The translations under genes and the position numbers were made by a program. A stretch of DNA of 64,000 bases from Tetmemena sp. SeJ-2015 (lineage: Eukaryota; Ciliophora; Spirotrichea; Sporadotrichida; Oxytrichidae), in assembly GCA_027382625.1 (NCBI GenBank), contig JAJKFJ010022276.1, positions 62,001 through 126,000 on the forward strand, read 5' to 3'. Shown here piece by piece: positions 34,196-44,869 of this stretch. The notes under the pieces are model-generated. The model had not been told where the DNA came from, searched no databases, and was given only the letters and a program-made list of their open reading frames with translations. Numbering within the stretch: the stretch's first letter is position 1; each line of letters begins with the position of its first letter.

Positions 34196-34618
34196 AAACA
34201 TATGAGATCTTATTGTCATATTTTTTGTAAATCAGATGATAATTGGAAACGGTCAGAAATTTGTAGACAATACCACGAGAATAGTTTGAAGTCTGTAAAT
34301 CATAGCCAAGTTAACCAATCCTGGTGGATATCTACAGATTAAATTTGAATTCTTAAATCTTAAAACTACAAAATATATTTTCTTCGATAAGGAATATCAA
34401 TATCAAATATTGTAAAGAAAGAAGTGTAGTGAGAATTTATTGAGCAAATAAACAAAAAAAGTGGTTCCATCGAGTATAAAATACGCGGAATATTTGTAAG
34501 TCAAGAAGTTTTGATTAAAATTTCTCGACCGAGAGGTATTTATAACAAAGTTGATATTTTCAAGGTCTATTTTCAAAGATTTTGCTTCTTTTACTCTGGC
34601 AAGAGTATCAATTTTTCC
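34196..34618. other. intergenic, AT-rich
   Basis: About 420 bp between the ANTH gene and the convergent CDC25 gene. I see only short open frames without family features. Confidence 0.4.
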
Positions 34619-37419
34619 TCATTCAAATTACAATTGGCACTTGCTCTGCAGTCTATCCGAAGCATCTCTAGTAGAGTAGGTCTTATAGTTATTCTTGCAC
34701 TATTAGAACTTCTCCTTGCACTCATCCTTATAAGATTTATCAGCCATTGGAGTGTAAGTGCCGCTGCAAAGTTAAGGGAAGAGGCCAAAGAATTCTTTGT
34801 AGCCTCCTTCTAGCAGATAGATTTCACTGTAGAATAGTTAGGGATAGAAGTCTAAGTGAAGGCGTCTATCTATTTCTCTGAGGGCTCTGTACATTTTGGG
34901 ACCGCGATGCTGAGAAAACTCGCAGTGGAAGATTATCACAGTCTATGTGGATTTATTACTTAAAATGCCTAAGAGTTTAATTTAAATGGACATCAACTAC
35001 TCAATGGTTTGCTAATTAGAGAAGAAGAAATCTTCCATTTACTCTGGAGTTGACATATTCAAAGCTCCTTAAATGTGGCCTCCTTAGTACTCGTAGTCAA
35101 ATCTACAGTCGATAATAAGCTTGGACAGCTTAGACTTAACTATATTATCTGAAATTCAATTTGTAAAGACTTTTTGCATGTGAAGTCAAACATTGAGGCT
35201 AACTCCTCTGGGCAAATAGTGTTCAGGTCAGGATGTCTGCAATCCTCTTACCTCGACAGTAGCTGAGCATCAGAATCAACTTTGTAGAGATCTTCTGAGA
35301 TATTCATAGGTCTCTATCCTTGAGTTGCCTCATATATGTTATTGTGAGCTCTAGTTTCATTTATAGAGAGGCCTTTCCTTGAATATGGAAGAGCAAATTA
35401 ACATACTTATTTAAGCAGGAGTTGCATCCTCATCATCTGGATTGATGATGCCTATCATCTCCAGTCTTGATATTTTCTTAATTCTTCTCCTTCTGCCACC
35501 TCCATTTTCAGGGTCGAAAATGAACTTGTTCTTTCCTCTCTTCTGTAGTAGCTTTTGCAAGGGTCTGCTCTCATCATTATCGAACTCGTCCACATCTTAG
35601 CTGAGTCCTAAGCTCTCTTAGTCTTCAACTTGGGATGAACGTTTAGAAATTATTTAGATAGATAGTTGAAACTGAATAATTTATTCAAGGTTTAGAAGGG
35701 ACCATCTATAGAATAGGAGAATCCTGATTTTAAATATGAAGTGACTAGCATTTGCTGCCAAGTCTATAAAGCGATTACTTGCTTTTTAAGCTATTATCAG
35801 TTAATACATCCATTTAATCCTAAGCTGTTGAACCACAATTTAAAGGCTAAATTGAATTTAAATACTTAAAATTGATATAGTTGGGTTGATTTTCCTAATC
35901 TTAATAAGATAAGTTGCGAATCACTGATTTAGTATTTTAGAATAGGCCAGATAAAGCCTGAGATTGGGTATTTTTACTATCTGATCCACTTTCATCATTG
36001 AATAAACTAAGAGTCTTAGGATTTAAATAAAAGTTATAGAAATGGAAAAAACTTTAGCCTCTTTGTTATCGAGCCTACGTGATTACTAAAGAAGTCAGAG
36101 GGACAGAGTCTCATATATAAGATGGCATGTTAATAAAAATTGAATGCAAATCTCTTTGCTTGTTCTTTCGATCTGAGAGAGCTTTGGACATAATCGTTGT
36201 CTGCGCTGACAGAGTATTTAAGGCCGAGGAATTACGAGGCAGGGAGGCTTTTAGGAACTTTGTACTCATTTACTTTAATTTTTTAATCAACATTCAATAA
36301 GAGATATATGAATAAGTACTCTGCAGCAGCATCTTCTTCAAAGGTAAAATCTTGCTGACCCAATCTGGAAAATTGCCTTTGGGTGGCGATTTCCGATTCA
36401 AAGTTTGAATTATTGTAACTGATAGTTTAAGAAACTACCCCTTCTTTTTGCCTGTAGGCACAAAAGTTCTTGCTTTGCACTTCTATGAGTTAAGAAGGGT
36501 TATAATTTCCACTACTGAGGGAGTTAGCAGTTGAGATGCTTGAAAAATTTCTATCCATGTTAAGGGAGACAAAGTTTTACAAATAAGAAGAAGGAATTAA
36601 TGAGTGAGTGTGATTATGGACTTAAAATTTTGGTTTGAATAGCTTTAGTGGTTACTTAAGAATTCATTTGAATTTAGTGCTGAGCCTATGAAGTCTTCTT
36701 CCTCTGCCACTTTGAAGTTTATGGAATACTTAAAACAATATTAAAAATAGTTAACAAGGTTTTACTTTTGAGTTGGTCTATTTTCTATGCTCTCTATGCA
36801 TGAGAAATCATTATCCTCCTAATCTCTGATAGATCTATGAGATAAACCCGCTTAGAGATGTTGCTCAGTTTATGCAAATAGGGTTTCAGGGGCGATTTCA
36901 AAAGGGTTTTCGGTAATTTTAGGCACTTAGTTTGCAAAAGGCAGGTATTTCTTGTTCTTATGTGCGAGAGGTGGCTTCATAGAGGGCTTTGCGCTTGAAA
37001 TCGCAGTGGAATAAGAAATTTAGCTCATAGTTTGCGGAGTTTCAGACTCAAACTACTGCTAGTCGCAAACAAGTTCATAATTTACTTTAACTTAATAGTA
37101 TTGACTCGTGAGTTCTTCAAAGTTAAAAGTTCTCTTGATTCCTTAAAGAGACTCAAAGCCTTGAGTCTCTGTCGCAATAGATGAATAAATAGCACATTTA
37201 AATATTAATAGCTTATGAAGTACGCTGGGAGGGGACTCGAGATTCCCTGACACTAAGTAAGTGCTCCTAGTCATCAAAGTACTAGTCTTCAGTTCTTATT
37301 TTCTGCAGCCTCTGTAAGACCAAGTTTTGCTTTGAGACAGCTGGTTTGAAGTTAAAAGGTTACTTCTGAGCGGGTTGGCGCTTTTACATGCTTTGATAGT
37401 CAAATGGGGAGTAGTTCAT
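34619..37419 (-). CDS. CDC25: CDC25-type dual-specificity phosphatase with long N-terminal region
   Basis: The C-terminal domain is a rhodanese-fold CDC25 phosphatase. It contains [18 protein letters not shown], the catalytic HCX5R motif [13 protein letters not shown], then [20 protein letters not shown] and a basic end before the TGA 34619-34621. Upstream are [18 protein letters not shown] and an Arg-rich [13 protein letters not shown] typical of the linker before the domain. CDC25 activates cyclin-dependent kinases. The frame can be followed with a few junctions to ATG 37417-37419 ([16 protein letters not shown]) through a Gln/Ser-rich region; an internal ATG at 36556-36558 ([13 protein letters not shown]) is an alternative start, and two genes cannot be excluded. 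Unresolved junctions lie near 36040, 35690, 35370 and 36590. Confidence 0.78.
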
Positions 37420-37665
37420 TATTGAAAGATGAGCTTGAAGTGTGAGGTAGTTGCTGAGGTTTTTCGGGTAGTCTTAAGAGGTCCGAGAGGCGTTTAAACT
37501 TCTCTAAGTATGATGAATTAATTATTTAAATTTAAATTCAATTTAATTTACGCTCTTTTCAGACCACACAGCTGCTATCTACAATAAATATTTTAAGATA
37601 AAATTTAACTTTTTTGGTCAAGTTTATTGAAAGAGGCTGCACTTGTTTTCGAAAATATGGAAAAC

Positions 37666-39312
37666 TCACTCTCTCGGAATCTAAGTTTTAGATTTGGAGA
37701 TTTCTGGGCCGCTTTCTACTCCAAAACCTTTCTTTTTGGCTATCATAATATCTGTGGACAATTTTATAGTTCCCGCTTCTGAATTAAATAAGCATTAAAA
37801 AATTCTCTAAACTTATCAAAATATATAAGCTTCTTAATTCAATATAAATTGAATTCCTATGTATGATCTTCTCACTCTTGTTCTTGTTGTTAAAGCCATA
37901 GTCCTAAAGAGCATACTCTGCAGGCATTTCGTGCGGGCGAACTGATCTCTGCTGCTAGTAGTTTTAGTTTAGCAGGACTTGTTAGCTCTGGTTGGACTGT
38001 GAGTTCTGAGACTCAGAAGACTCATGCTGCTCAAACGCGTCTATCCTTTCATTCCTCTTCAGCAAATTATTCTTAGAGTGGAAATCTCTCTGCCTCCCAC
38101 TGTCTCAATAATATAAGAATAGACTAATGATGATGCGATAGTCTCCTACTTAGCTTTGCAACTCATCCTCGAGGTCAGCCTACTCAGAAATAGCGTCAGG
38201 ATGGCTGTGCAAAATATTACTCTCACTTAATAATATAATGGATTTGTTTTTTGAGTTGCAAGTTCTTCTTCTTGATTGTAATTTGGTGAATAGTGAGTTT
38301 GTGATTGGGACCTGCGGCCATCACATCTTCTCCTAATTAAGACGATTGCTCCATTTGGAAGTTTAAAAGTGATTATCTAGCTTTTTAGGACTGGATTTCC
38401 TGGAGAGTGGAGTTGGCCTCATCTTTCTTTTTATCCTCTTTCTCCTTTTCGTCTTGCTCTTTTAGGAATTACATTATTGAACTCACAGCTTAGGAAAAAG
38501 AAAACATCATAACAGACATTGCAGCTTCTACAGTTTGCCAAGTCTCCTAATCATCCTCAGAGTATATAATAACCATTTGCAATTTATTAGCTGAAATATT
38601 TTATGAGTCTCCTTGGTCTAAGCCGACTGCTGACTTGAAGCAGCTGCAGAAACTAGAGCAGCAGCCGCGTTTCCTTTGTTCTAACTTTTTCAATTTCCTA
38701 AGTTAAATTAAAACCCAATATGAAATGATAGTCAAACTAAGTAAAGCATTATTGGAGCTGGCTGCAGTCTTAGGATGAACCTTGCTCTTAAATTTCTTTT
38801 TTCCGATTGCAGTCTTCTTCTTCTGCAAGTAGTTTTCTCCCTTAGCTTAAGATAATTATATCACTATAATATTATCCACTATATGCTTACTCATCTTCCA
38901 TGATGTCAATATTCTCCTCGTCAGATGAATCTTGGGTAGCCACCTCCATCTCCTTCCTACTCTGGTACTTGGGTGGGATGCTATTGGCTTTGAAAATCTT
39001 TTCCTACTTCCTCTTTGACATCCCCTCCAATAAGTAAGTCAAAAAATCATACTTATTTCATCTTTAAAAGTAGGCCCATCTCCTGCGGAACCTGAATGTG
39101 ATCTTCTGGAAATCTTCTACCTCGTCCTCTGCTCTGTCTAAATTGGGGATTTCTCTTCCAAAACAAGAAAACAGTCGGATCTTTAAATTTAAAAAACAGA
39201 CTTGATTAAAGGAAACCAATTATCTATAAAGGATCCTCCTCTTACGGAAGTACTCCCTTGCTCGCTTTTTAATATGGACTGCAAGTAGAATCAGTATCAC
39301 AAGTCCTATCAT
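37666..39312 (-). CDS. unidentified protein with N-terminal membrane anchor
   Basis: The start ATG is 39310-39312. The N-terminus MIGLVILILLAVHIKK is a signal anchor followed by basic residues. Then come an acidic/aromatic segment (EDEVEDFQKITFRF), SKYDFLTYLLEGMSKRK, IPPKYQSRKEMEVATQ, the acidic SSDEENIDIMEDE, a Lys-rich KKKTAIGKKKFKSKV, an Ala/Ser/Gln stretch and a Glu/Lys-rich helix (LKEQDEKEKEDKKKDE). The C-terminal exon reads KKKGFGVESGPEISKSK before the TGA 37666-37668. At least four frame changes need introns or IESs. The family is not recognised. Only 9 bp separate it from the next gene upstream on the same strand. Confidence 0.45.
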
Positions 39313-39321
39313 ATTTTAACA

Positions 39322-40347
39322 TCATAATATGAAGGAAAAAAAGTAAAAATATTAATGAATTTAAAAATCAAAGCACCTGTGACTAAGCCTCTGATCCACT
39401 CTTTGAAGTATTCTTAGAAGAGTTTGCTGTTGGGTTTTGGCTGTTCTATAGCAAGAATTAAAGATGATGTTGCTTTTAAATTTTATTGGAATTAGAAGAA
39501 TAAAGCTGGCTAACTTAATAAACGCAAAAACAACAACAATCCACAAATACCACACAGTGAAGCAGCCTCTTATCTTTTAAAGCTTCAGAAAGGAGGCCTG
39601 TGTTTAATGGCATGATCGTGGAGTTAATCAAGCTTTAAATTAACTTCACTAACCTTCTTCTGTGTTGTTTCCATCTGTGGTTCCGTTGTCGCCCCCTGTA
39701 GTAGAGTAAAATGAGAAGATTGATTTATAAGAGTTGTCGTCAGCTGTTTAGTTTGTGGAATTTGTTGAGTCTTAAATAAATAGACAATTATAAAGTCCAT
39801 AGCTCTCATTCTTCTTCAGTTACCGTTATCAGAATCTTCGTCCTTAGAAGTTAAGACAAAATTATTTGAACTTGTGTCTGGTTAAGCAGGTCTGGCCCAA
39901 GTTGACTTGGATCTGATTTTGCTTAGAATCTTCTCAATGGTGTCACTCTACATAATAATTTTATCCTATAATTACTTGTGAGTGACTTGAAATAAAGTTA
40001 AAATCTATGAGGGGTTTTGGACTTCATTTATAGTTGCTTCTCTTAATGCCTGGATCTCGTTTTGAATGTCCTCCCATGAAGGACTCTGAGTGGAGTTGGC
40101 ACCAGACTCACGAATCTGCTTTTGTCTCTGCTCTCTCCTCTCCTCCATAGTCTTTTTTAGGAGAGATGATAGGTCCTTCCTATTACTCTCCAGGTTAGGC
40201 ACTTAAGGATCCGCACATACCACCATCTCCAATCTAATTAAGCACATTTACTTTATATTCACAATATTGTTTCTCCAAAGAAATGAAGAGAGCAAGCAGC
40301 AGTATGAGTTTGAAGTTTAGAATCTTTCGCAAATTAATGCCTCCCAT
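39322..40347 (-). CDS. unidentified protein with signal peptide and C-terminal membrane span
   Basis: The start ATG is 40345-40347. A signal sequence (KILNFKLILLLALFIS) is followed by a coiled-coil-prone segment (KDLSSLLKKTMEERREQRQ, EDIQNEIQALREATINEV) and a Thr/Gln-rich middle. The C-terminal hydrophobic span is WYLWIVVVFAFIKLASFILLI with a basic tail. The first two blocks are in different frames; an intron near 40215-40225 or an IES is needed, and another near 39830. The last TGA is 39322-39324. It looks like a secretory-pathway membrane protein. No family is recognised. Confidence 0.45.
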
Positions 40348-40590
40348 TCTTATATTTATTTAATCAATTAACTACAAACCTCTATACTTATATTATATAT
40401 AATCTTGACTTTACTCAGTTCACTCTTTCGAATCCTCTTTCACTAATTTAACAACTAAATAAGCAACTGGATTTATGAAAGTTTACATACTCCACATTAA
40501 TTGTGATTCTTGAGGATTTATTACCTATTCAACTCTTTTGATAGTGAATTGGGAGTGATAATTATAATTAAGAGTAAGCAATATTTGATA

Positions 40591-42907
40591 ATGAAAGTGT
40601 CTGAATTGAACGGGTAAGCAAATACCAATTGTACTTATTCTTGCTAGTGTGAAGATCTACGACTTGTCCAGTGGCAAGAGTTTGCCTGAGTATATGGAGG
40701 AGGCTAAGAAAAGGAAGATGAAACTCAAGCAACTAGATGAGTATCGCAACCGCATTGAGCTCATCCAAGACTTTGAATTCAATACATCCTGCCAAAGAGT
40801 CAGAGTCTCTCAAGACCAGAACTATGTCATAGCAGCTGGAATCATATCTTAAATTCGCTTCTTGTTTTTGAATATACGCACCCATGGTTAAAATATTCGA
40901 CACTGCAGAGCTGTCTTTGAAGTGCGAGAGAGGAATTGATTCAGAGATAGTGCAACTACAAATGCTCTCCGCTGACTACTCCAAGATGGCCTTCCTCTGC
41001 GCAGATAGAAATAAACTCAATCATAATAATTTTAAAGCTAATTTTGCAGTAAATTAAACTTTGTCAATCCTTAAGGAAATTTATTATAAATATTCATATT
41101 GAAAGAAACTCGACATCCTAATAAAAAATTGTAAAAAGCATTATATTTCTTCTGCTAAACAATTTACGTATAAGGTTTATTGAACTACATGCTCAATATG
41201 GAAGACATTTCAAGATTAGAACCTAAGTTCGGGCGTGACATGGTGTACAACCCCTTCTCCTGTGACTTAGTAGCAGTGGGTGCCACTAATGAGATTTACA
41301 GACTCAATCTAGACTTGGGCAGATTCAACACTACTCTAGAAAGTGAGTCACCAGAGATTAACTGCGTGGATTTCAGTCAGGACATGAACGTGATTGCATC
41401 TGGAGGCATCGATGGCAGAATAGAGTTTTGGAATATGGAAACTAGGAACAAAGTATGCGCTCTCGCTCCTCAGGGAATAAACCTAACTCTTAATATGACT
41501 TTTGTTTATATTTAATGGTAGATTACTGCAGACGAGGAAATAACAGCTGTGAAGTTCGAATAGGGTTCTTTGAATGTAGCAGTGGGAACTCAGAAGGGAA
41601 AAGTGATGTTGTACGACATGCGCTACCCCTTACCACTACTCACCCTTAATCACCATTACAGGCAACCCATCCACACTATCGGCTTCCACAAGGCATCTCG
41701 CAAACTCCTCTCAGCTGACAAGAAGATCATCAAGATCTATCCTACCCATATAGTGAATGAGGAAGAATTTATACAATTCTATGATAAGGACTCTGGCAAA
41801 CTGTTCACGAACATCGAGCCAAAGACAGGAGTCAACAGCTTTGAACTATGTGCTGACTCTGGTCTTGTTATGGTTCCTCAGGAGCAGCAAAAGATCGGAA
41901 CTTACTTCATCCCTAGTCTTGGTAACGCTCCCAAGTGGTGTGCCTTCCTTGAAAACCTGACTGATTAACTTATATCAGACTGTGCTTATAGAATCTATTC
42001 AATGAAGAGATGGAAGAGTCACAGAACACCTCTGTATATGAAGACTACAAGTTCTTGACAATGAATGAACTACAGCAGCTGAATGCCACTCACCTGATTG
42101 GTACTCCTATGCTAAGAGCACACTTACACGGTTTCTTCATCGAAATGAGGGCCTATTAGAAACTGCTAAGTGTTGCTTCACATAATTATTTTTGCAGATC
42201 CTTTTGCCTTTGAGAGATACAGAAAGGAGCTGATCGCCTCCAAACTTAACCAGATGAGAGAGAAGCGCATCTAAATTCCCGCCAACAAGTAAGCTCAAGT
42301 CATATGATTACACTTACTCATTTCTATTTAAGTGAACAAGGACTTCGTGAACGACTTAATGAAGAAGGCAGGTGAGAAGACCAAGAGTGGTTTGGCTGCA
42401 GAGAATATCATGAACGACTCTCGTTTTGGAAAGATGTTCACTGAGAATGACTTCAAGATAGACAGGGGCTCAGAAGCCTACAAGCTCATCAAGCCTCAAG
42501 AGTCCACCAAGAACAGGCAGGACGACGTCGACTCCATCAACGGAGACTAAGATGAGGAGGAGGAAGTGCAGTAAAAGGGCAGCAAGCTCAACAAGCTGTT
42601 CAGTGGCAAGGCTGGACAGAGTGACGAGAGCGAGGGTGAAGGGGACGAGGACGACGACTTCATGTCTAAGATGAACAAGCAGCAGCGTAAGAAGTTCAAG
42701 AAGCAGAAGGGCCAAGACAAGATCCTAGGAGCTGGAGTCAGGAACCTATCTATGATGCAGAGTTCGCAGTAGTAGAAGATACAAAGCTCGTCCAAGAAGA
42801 TCAAGAAGGGCCAACAGAAAGGATAGAAGCACGTCATCACAGATGCCTCGGTCAGGGAGAAACTAAAGTCAAGGAGGATGGTCGTCTCCACCAACAGACT
42901 CAAGTGA
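40591..42907 (+). CDS. NOL10: NOL10 homologue (nucleolar WD40 protein, Enp2 family)
   Basis: The family acts in small-subunit rRNA processing in the nucleolus. The start ATG is 40591-40593; after an intron (about 40613-40648) come VKIYDLSSGKSLPEY and RRIELIQDFE-like YRNRIELIQDFEF. The WD40 region includes YAPMVKIFDTAELSLKCE, PKFGRDMVYNPFSCDL, VYRLN-type EIYRLNLDLGRF, GTQKGKVMLYDMRYPL and APKWCAFLENLTD. The conserved C-terminal domain follows (THLIGTPMLRAHLHGFF, DPFAFERYRKELIA, NDSRFGKMFTENDF), ending in a Lys/Gln-rich tail and TGA 42905-42907. GT-AG introns lie at about 41455-41520 and 42170-42198. Three further inserts are IES-like. A one-base frame slip lies near 41220, between KIR and PKFGRD. 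Confidence 0.92.
40844..40871. other. candidate IES, 28 bp, pointer ATAT (in NOL10)
   Basis: ATAT at 40844-40847 is repeated at 40872-40875. Excision joins YVIAAGI to IYAPMVKIF in frame. No GT-AG intron is possible at this place. Confidence 0.75.
41012..41177. other. candidate IES, 166 bp, TA pointer (in NOL10)
   Basis: TA at 41012-41013 is repeated at 41178-41179. Excision gives CADRNIELHAQYG, matching the family's NDRYIEFHSQ-type block. The insert is AT-rich, and its two ends begin TAAAC on opposite strands (TAAACTCA and TAAACCTT). Confidence 0.78.
41973..41995. other. candidate IES, 23 bp, pointer TAT (in NOL10)
   Basis: TAT at 41973-41975 is repeated at 41996-41998. Removal joins ENLTDQLI to FNEEMEESQNTSVYED in frame. 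The exact left edge is less certain than in the other two inserts. Confidence 0.45.
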
Positions 42908-43082
42908 AAGCAATAAATATTTTGATCATTCACAATAGTCTGATTTCTTTAATTAAAATAAATCATTTCCACTTCTCTCTCTTTCAATCAAAGCAGATAC
43001 TTAATGAATGATAAGCAAATTTGAAGTGAAGTCAACAAATTAATTTATCCATCCAATCGATCAATTATTTAAAAGCTTAAAT

Positions 43083-44608
43083 TCAAAACAAGTCATCTAT
43101 TCCATTGATCTTTGGCTGACTCTCCATGTCTTGCTGCTTCTTCTAAGCAAACTCCTCTTTGTTCGCATTGAAACGCTTTCTAGCTAAATCTTGAAGATCA
43201 ATCACTTTGTGCTCAAGTTCTCCTCCCAGCTTCATAATTGGCTTTTCTGGATCTACACCCTCCATTCCCTCGATATCTGCATCATCCTAGTTGTTTGAGA
43301 CCACCATTCTTGTTCCATCATCCTTCTTAGGATACTTTATCTTGTAAAACTGGTCTCTGTACTCGTCAGGATTGTCATGGAACTTCTAAACTCGCTTTCC
43401 ACTTGTCTTAATCACTCTTAGGAATTCCTCCTCGTTCAAGATACCGAACTGATTATAACCACCTCCAATTCCCAACTCCTTGTCTTTATTATCCTCTTGA
43501 TCTTTCCAGTGATCCACATGAAAAGCTTAACACAGAGCCTCTCGCTTATTCTCGAGAGATGGGTTCTCAGTTCTAAACACCTGCTCATCAATATACATCT
43601 ACAGATTCTCATGCACTTTCCCATAGCGACGCATGTTAATCTAGAATTTCAAGTAGCTCATCTCCAGCTCCTTTACGTTCCTCCACATCTTGTCAAACCC
43701 AGACTCTTTCAACCAGTTCTGGCACTCTGTAAAGTAGTCTTACGATTTACTCTTGAGAAGTCTCCTGTGCTCAAAATACTTGTCCAGGAATTCCCACCCG
43801 TTCTCTGAATAGAAAGGAGTATAGAGGATAGATTCTTTAGCTACTGTTTTAGCAAGATATTGCACTATAGTCTACACCTTGATATTAGGTATCATGTACC
43901 CTCTGCACCTGCCACTCGATCTTTCTATGAATCCCAGCACCAACCATTCCTCAGGTCTTCCCTGCTTGTTTCTTAAATGCAACTTCAAGAAATCAACTAG
44001 CACCTCTTTCTTTGGTCCTCCAAATTTCTTATTATGAACTGACCAAGTGGCATGTCTAGATATTCTCTCTCTGCACAGAGCATAGACGCTGTAGACTGCA
44101 GTTTTGCCAATGCCTGCCCCTACTCCATCATGCGCATTTTCAGTCATCTCTCTGTGAGCTAGATCAGGATCATAGCCCTTCAAGAAGTAGTAGTAAGCCA
44201 CTCTCACGAATTCCATGAGAGTGCAGTGAGCGTCTTTCACGAAAGATCGATGGCGAATACTCTGACGAGTCAAGCAAGTCCTGCATCGATAGCTTCGAGG
44301 ATCCATCGAACACCTGTCCCACCAGCTCCTGCTCCACCTCCTCCTAACTCCATTTCGGCGCAGCAAATTTCACAAACTGGAGAGCCGTTCAACACATTAT
44401 TTCCTAAAAGCCAGCTGAAGCAAGATTCAAAGCCTCCTGATATAGAGAGCACATAGTCCTGCTTCTGAAAAGATCGCTCCACCTTTTCTTTGCGCACTTT
44501 TACTTTGTGGTCTGTCTTATTCCACGCCTGTTCCTTCCACCAAAACTAACCCTTCTTTTTCTCTGTAGTCTTGAACTTATACTCAAGCAGCAGCTGTCCA
44601 AAATCCAT
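43083..44608 (-). CDS. IS1595/Merlin (ISXO2-like) transposase-derived protein
   Basis: The start ATG is 44606-44608 (MDFGQLLLEYKFKTTEKK). A zinc-ribbon-like pair follows (VCEICCAEMEL and YRCRTCLTRQSIRHRSF), the N-terminal layout of ISXO2 transposases. Next is the helix region LMEFVRVAYYYFLKG and KTAVYSVYALCRERI. The core reads GGPKKEVLVDFLKLHLRNK then GRPEEWLVLGFIERSSG, equivalent to the first catalytic Asp strand and the W-x-x-G-x-x-E-R block. Where the second Asp is expected there is ILYTPFYSENGWEFL with no Asp, and the last acid position reads FDKMWRNVK (Asp for Glu). The C-terminal 120 residues (YKIKYPKKDDGTRMV, GGELEHKVIDLQDLA) are extra, ending GIDDLF-TGA. A frameshift in the Gly codons near 44310-44345 separates the two Cys pairs. 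I see no terminal repeats, so domestication or decay is more likely than an active element. Confidence 0.68.
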
Positions 44609-44869
44609 CCTTAGCTCTTCTTTTTTAAAGTGGTAATTAAAACTTTATTGCACAACTTATTCTCAAGTGGTGTATTATTTAATAGGGTTCTAACATTTTG
44701 CAACACTTTAAAGGAAATGAAATTTAAAATGAGTGATGAGAGAACCCAAAGGATTCAATATCCGTGAAATTGATAGCTTGTAGATTAAGTTCGTATAATT
44801 CTCAGTACTAAGACTGAGAGGGTTGTCTATTTATTTTAGTAGGGGAGATTTCCATTCGATCTTAAATTT
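44609..44869. other. intergenic, AT-rich
   Basis: About 260 bp between two minus-strand genes. No gene or repeat seen. Confidence 0.4.

Noticed and set aside
34511..34813. Hydrophobic plus-strand frame ([18 protein letters not shown])
   Set aside because: It is the antisense shadow of the end of the CDC25 gene, which has the HCX5R motif and matches the family.
44226..44456. Pro-rich plus-strand frame
   Set aside because: It is the antisense shadow of the Gly-rich tract in the IS1595-like gene.
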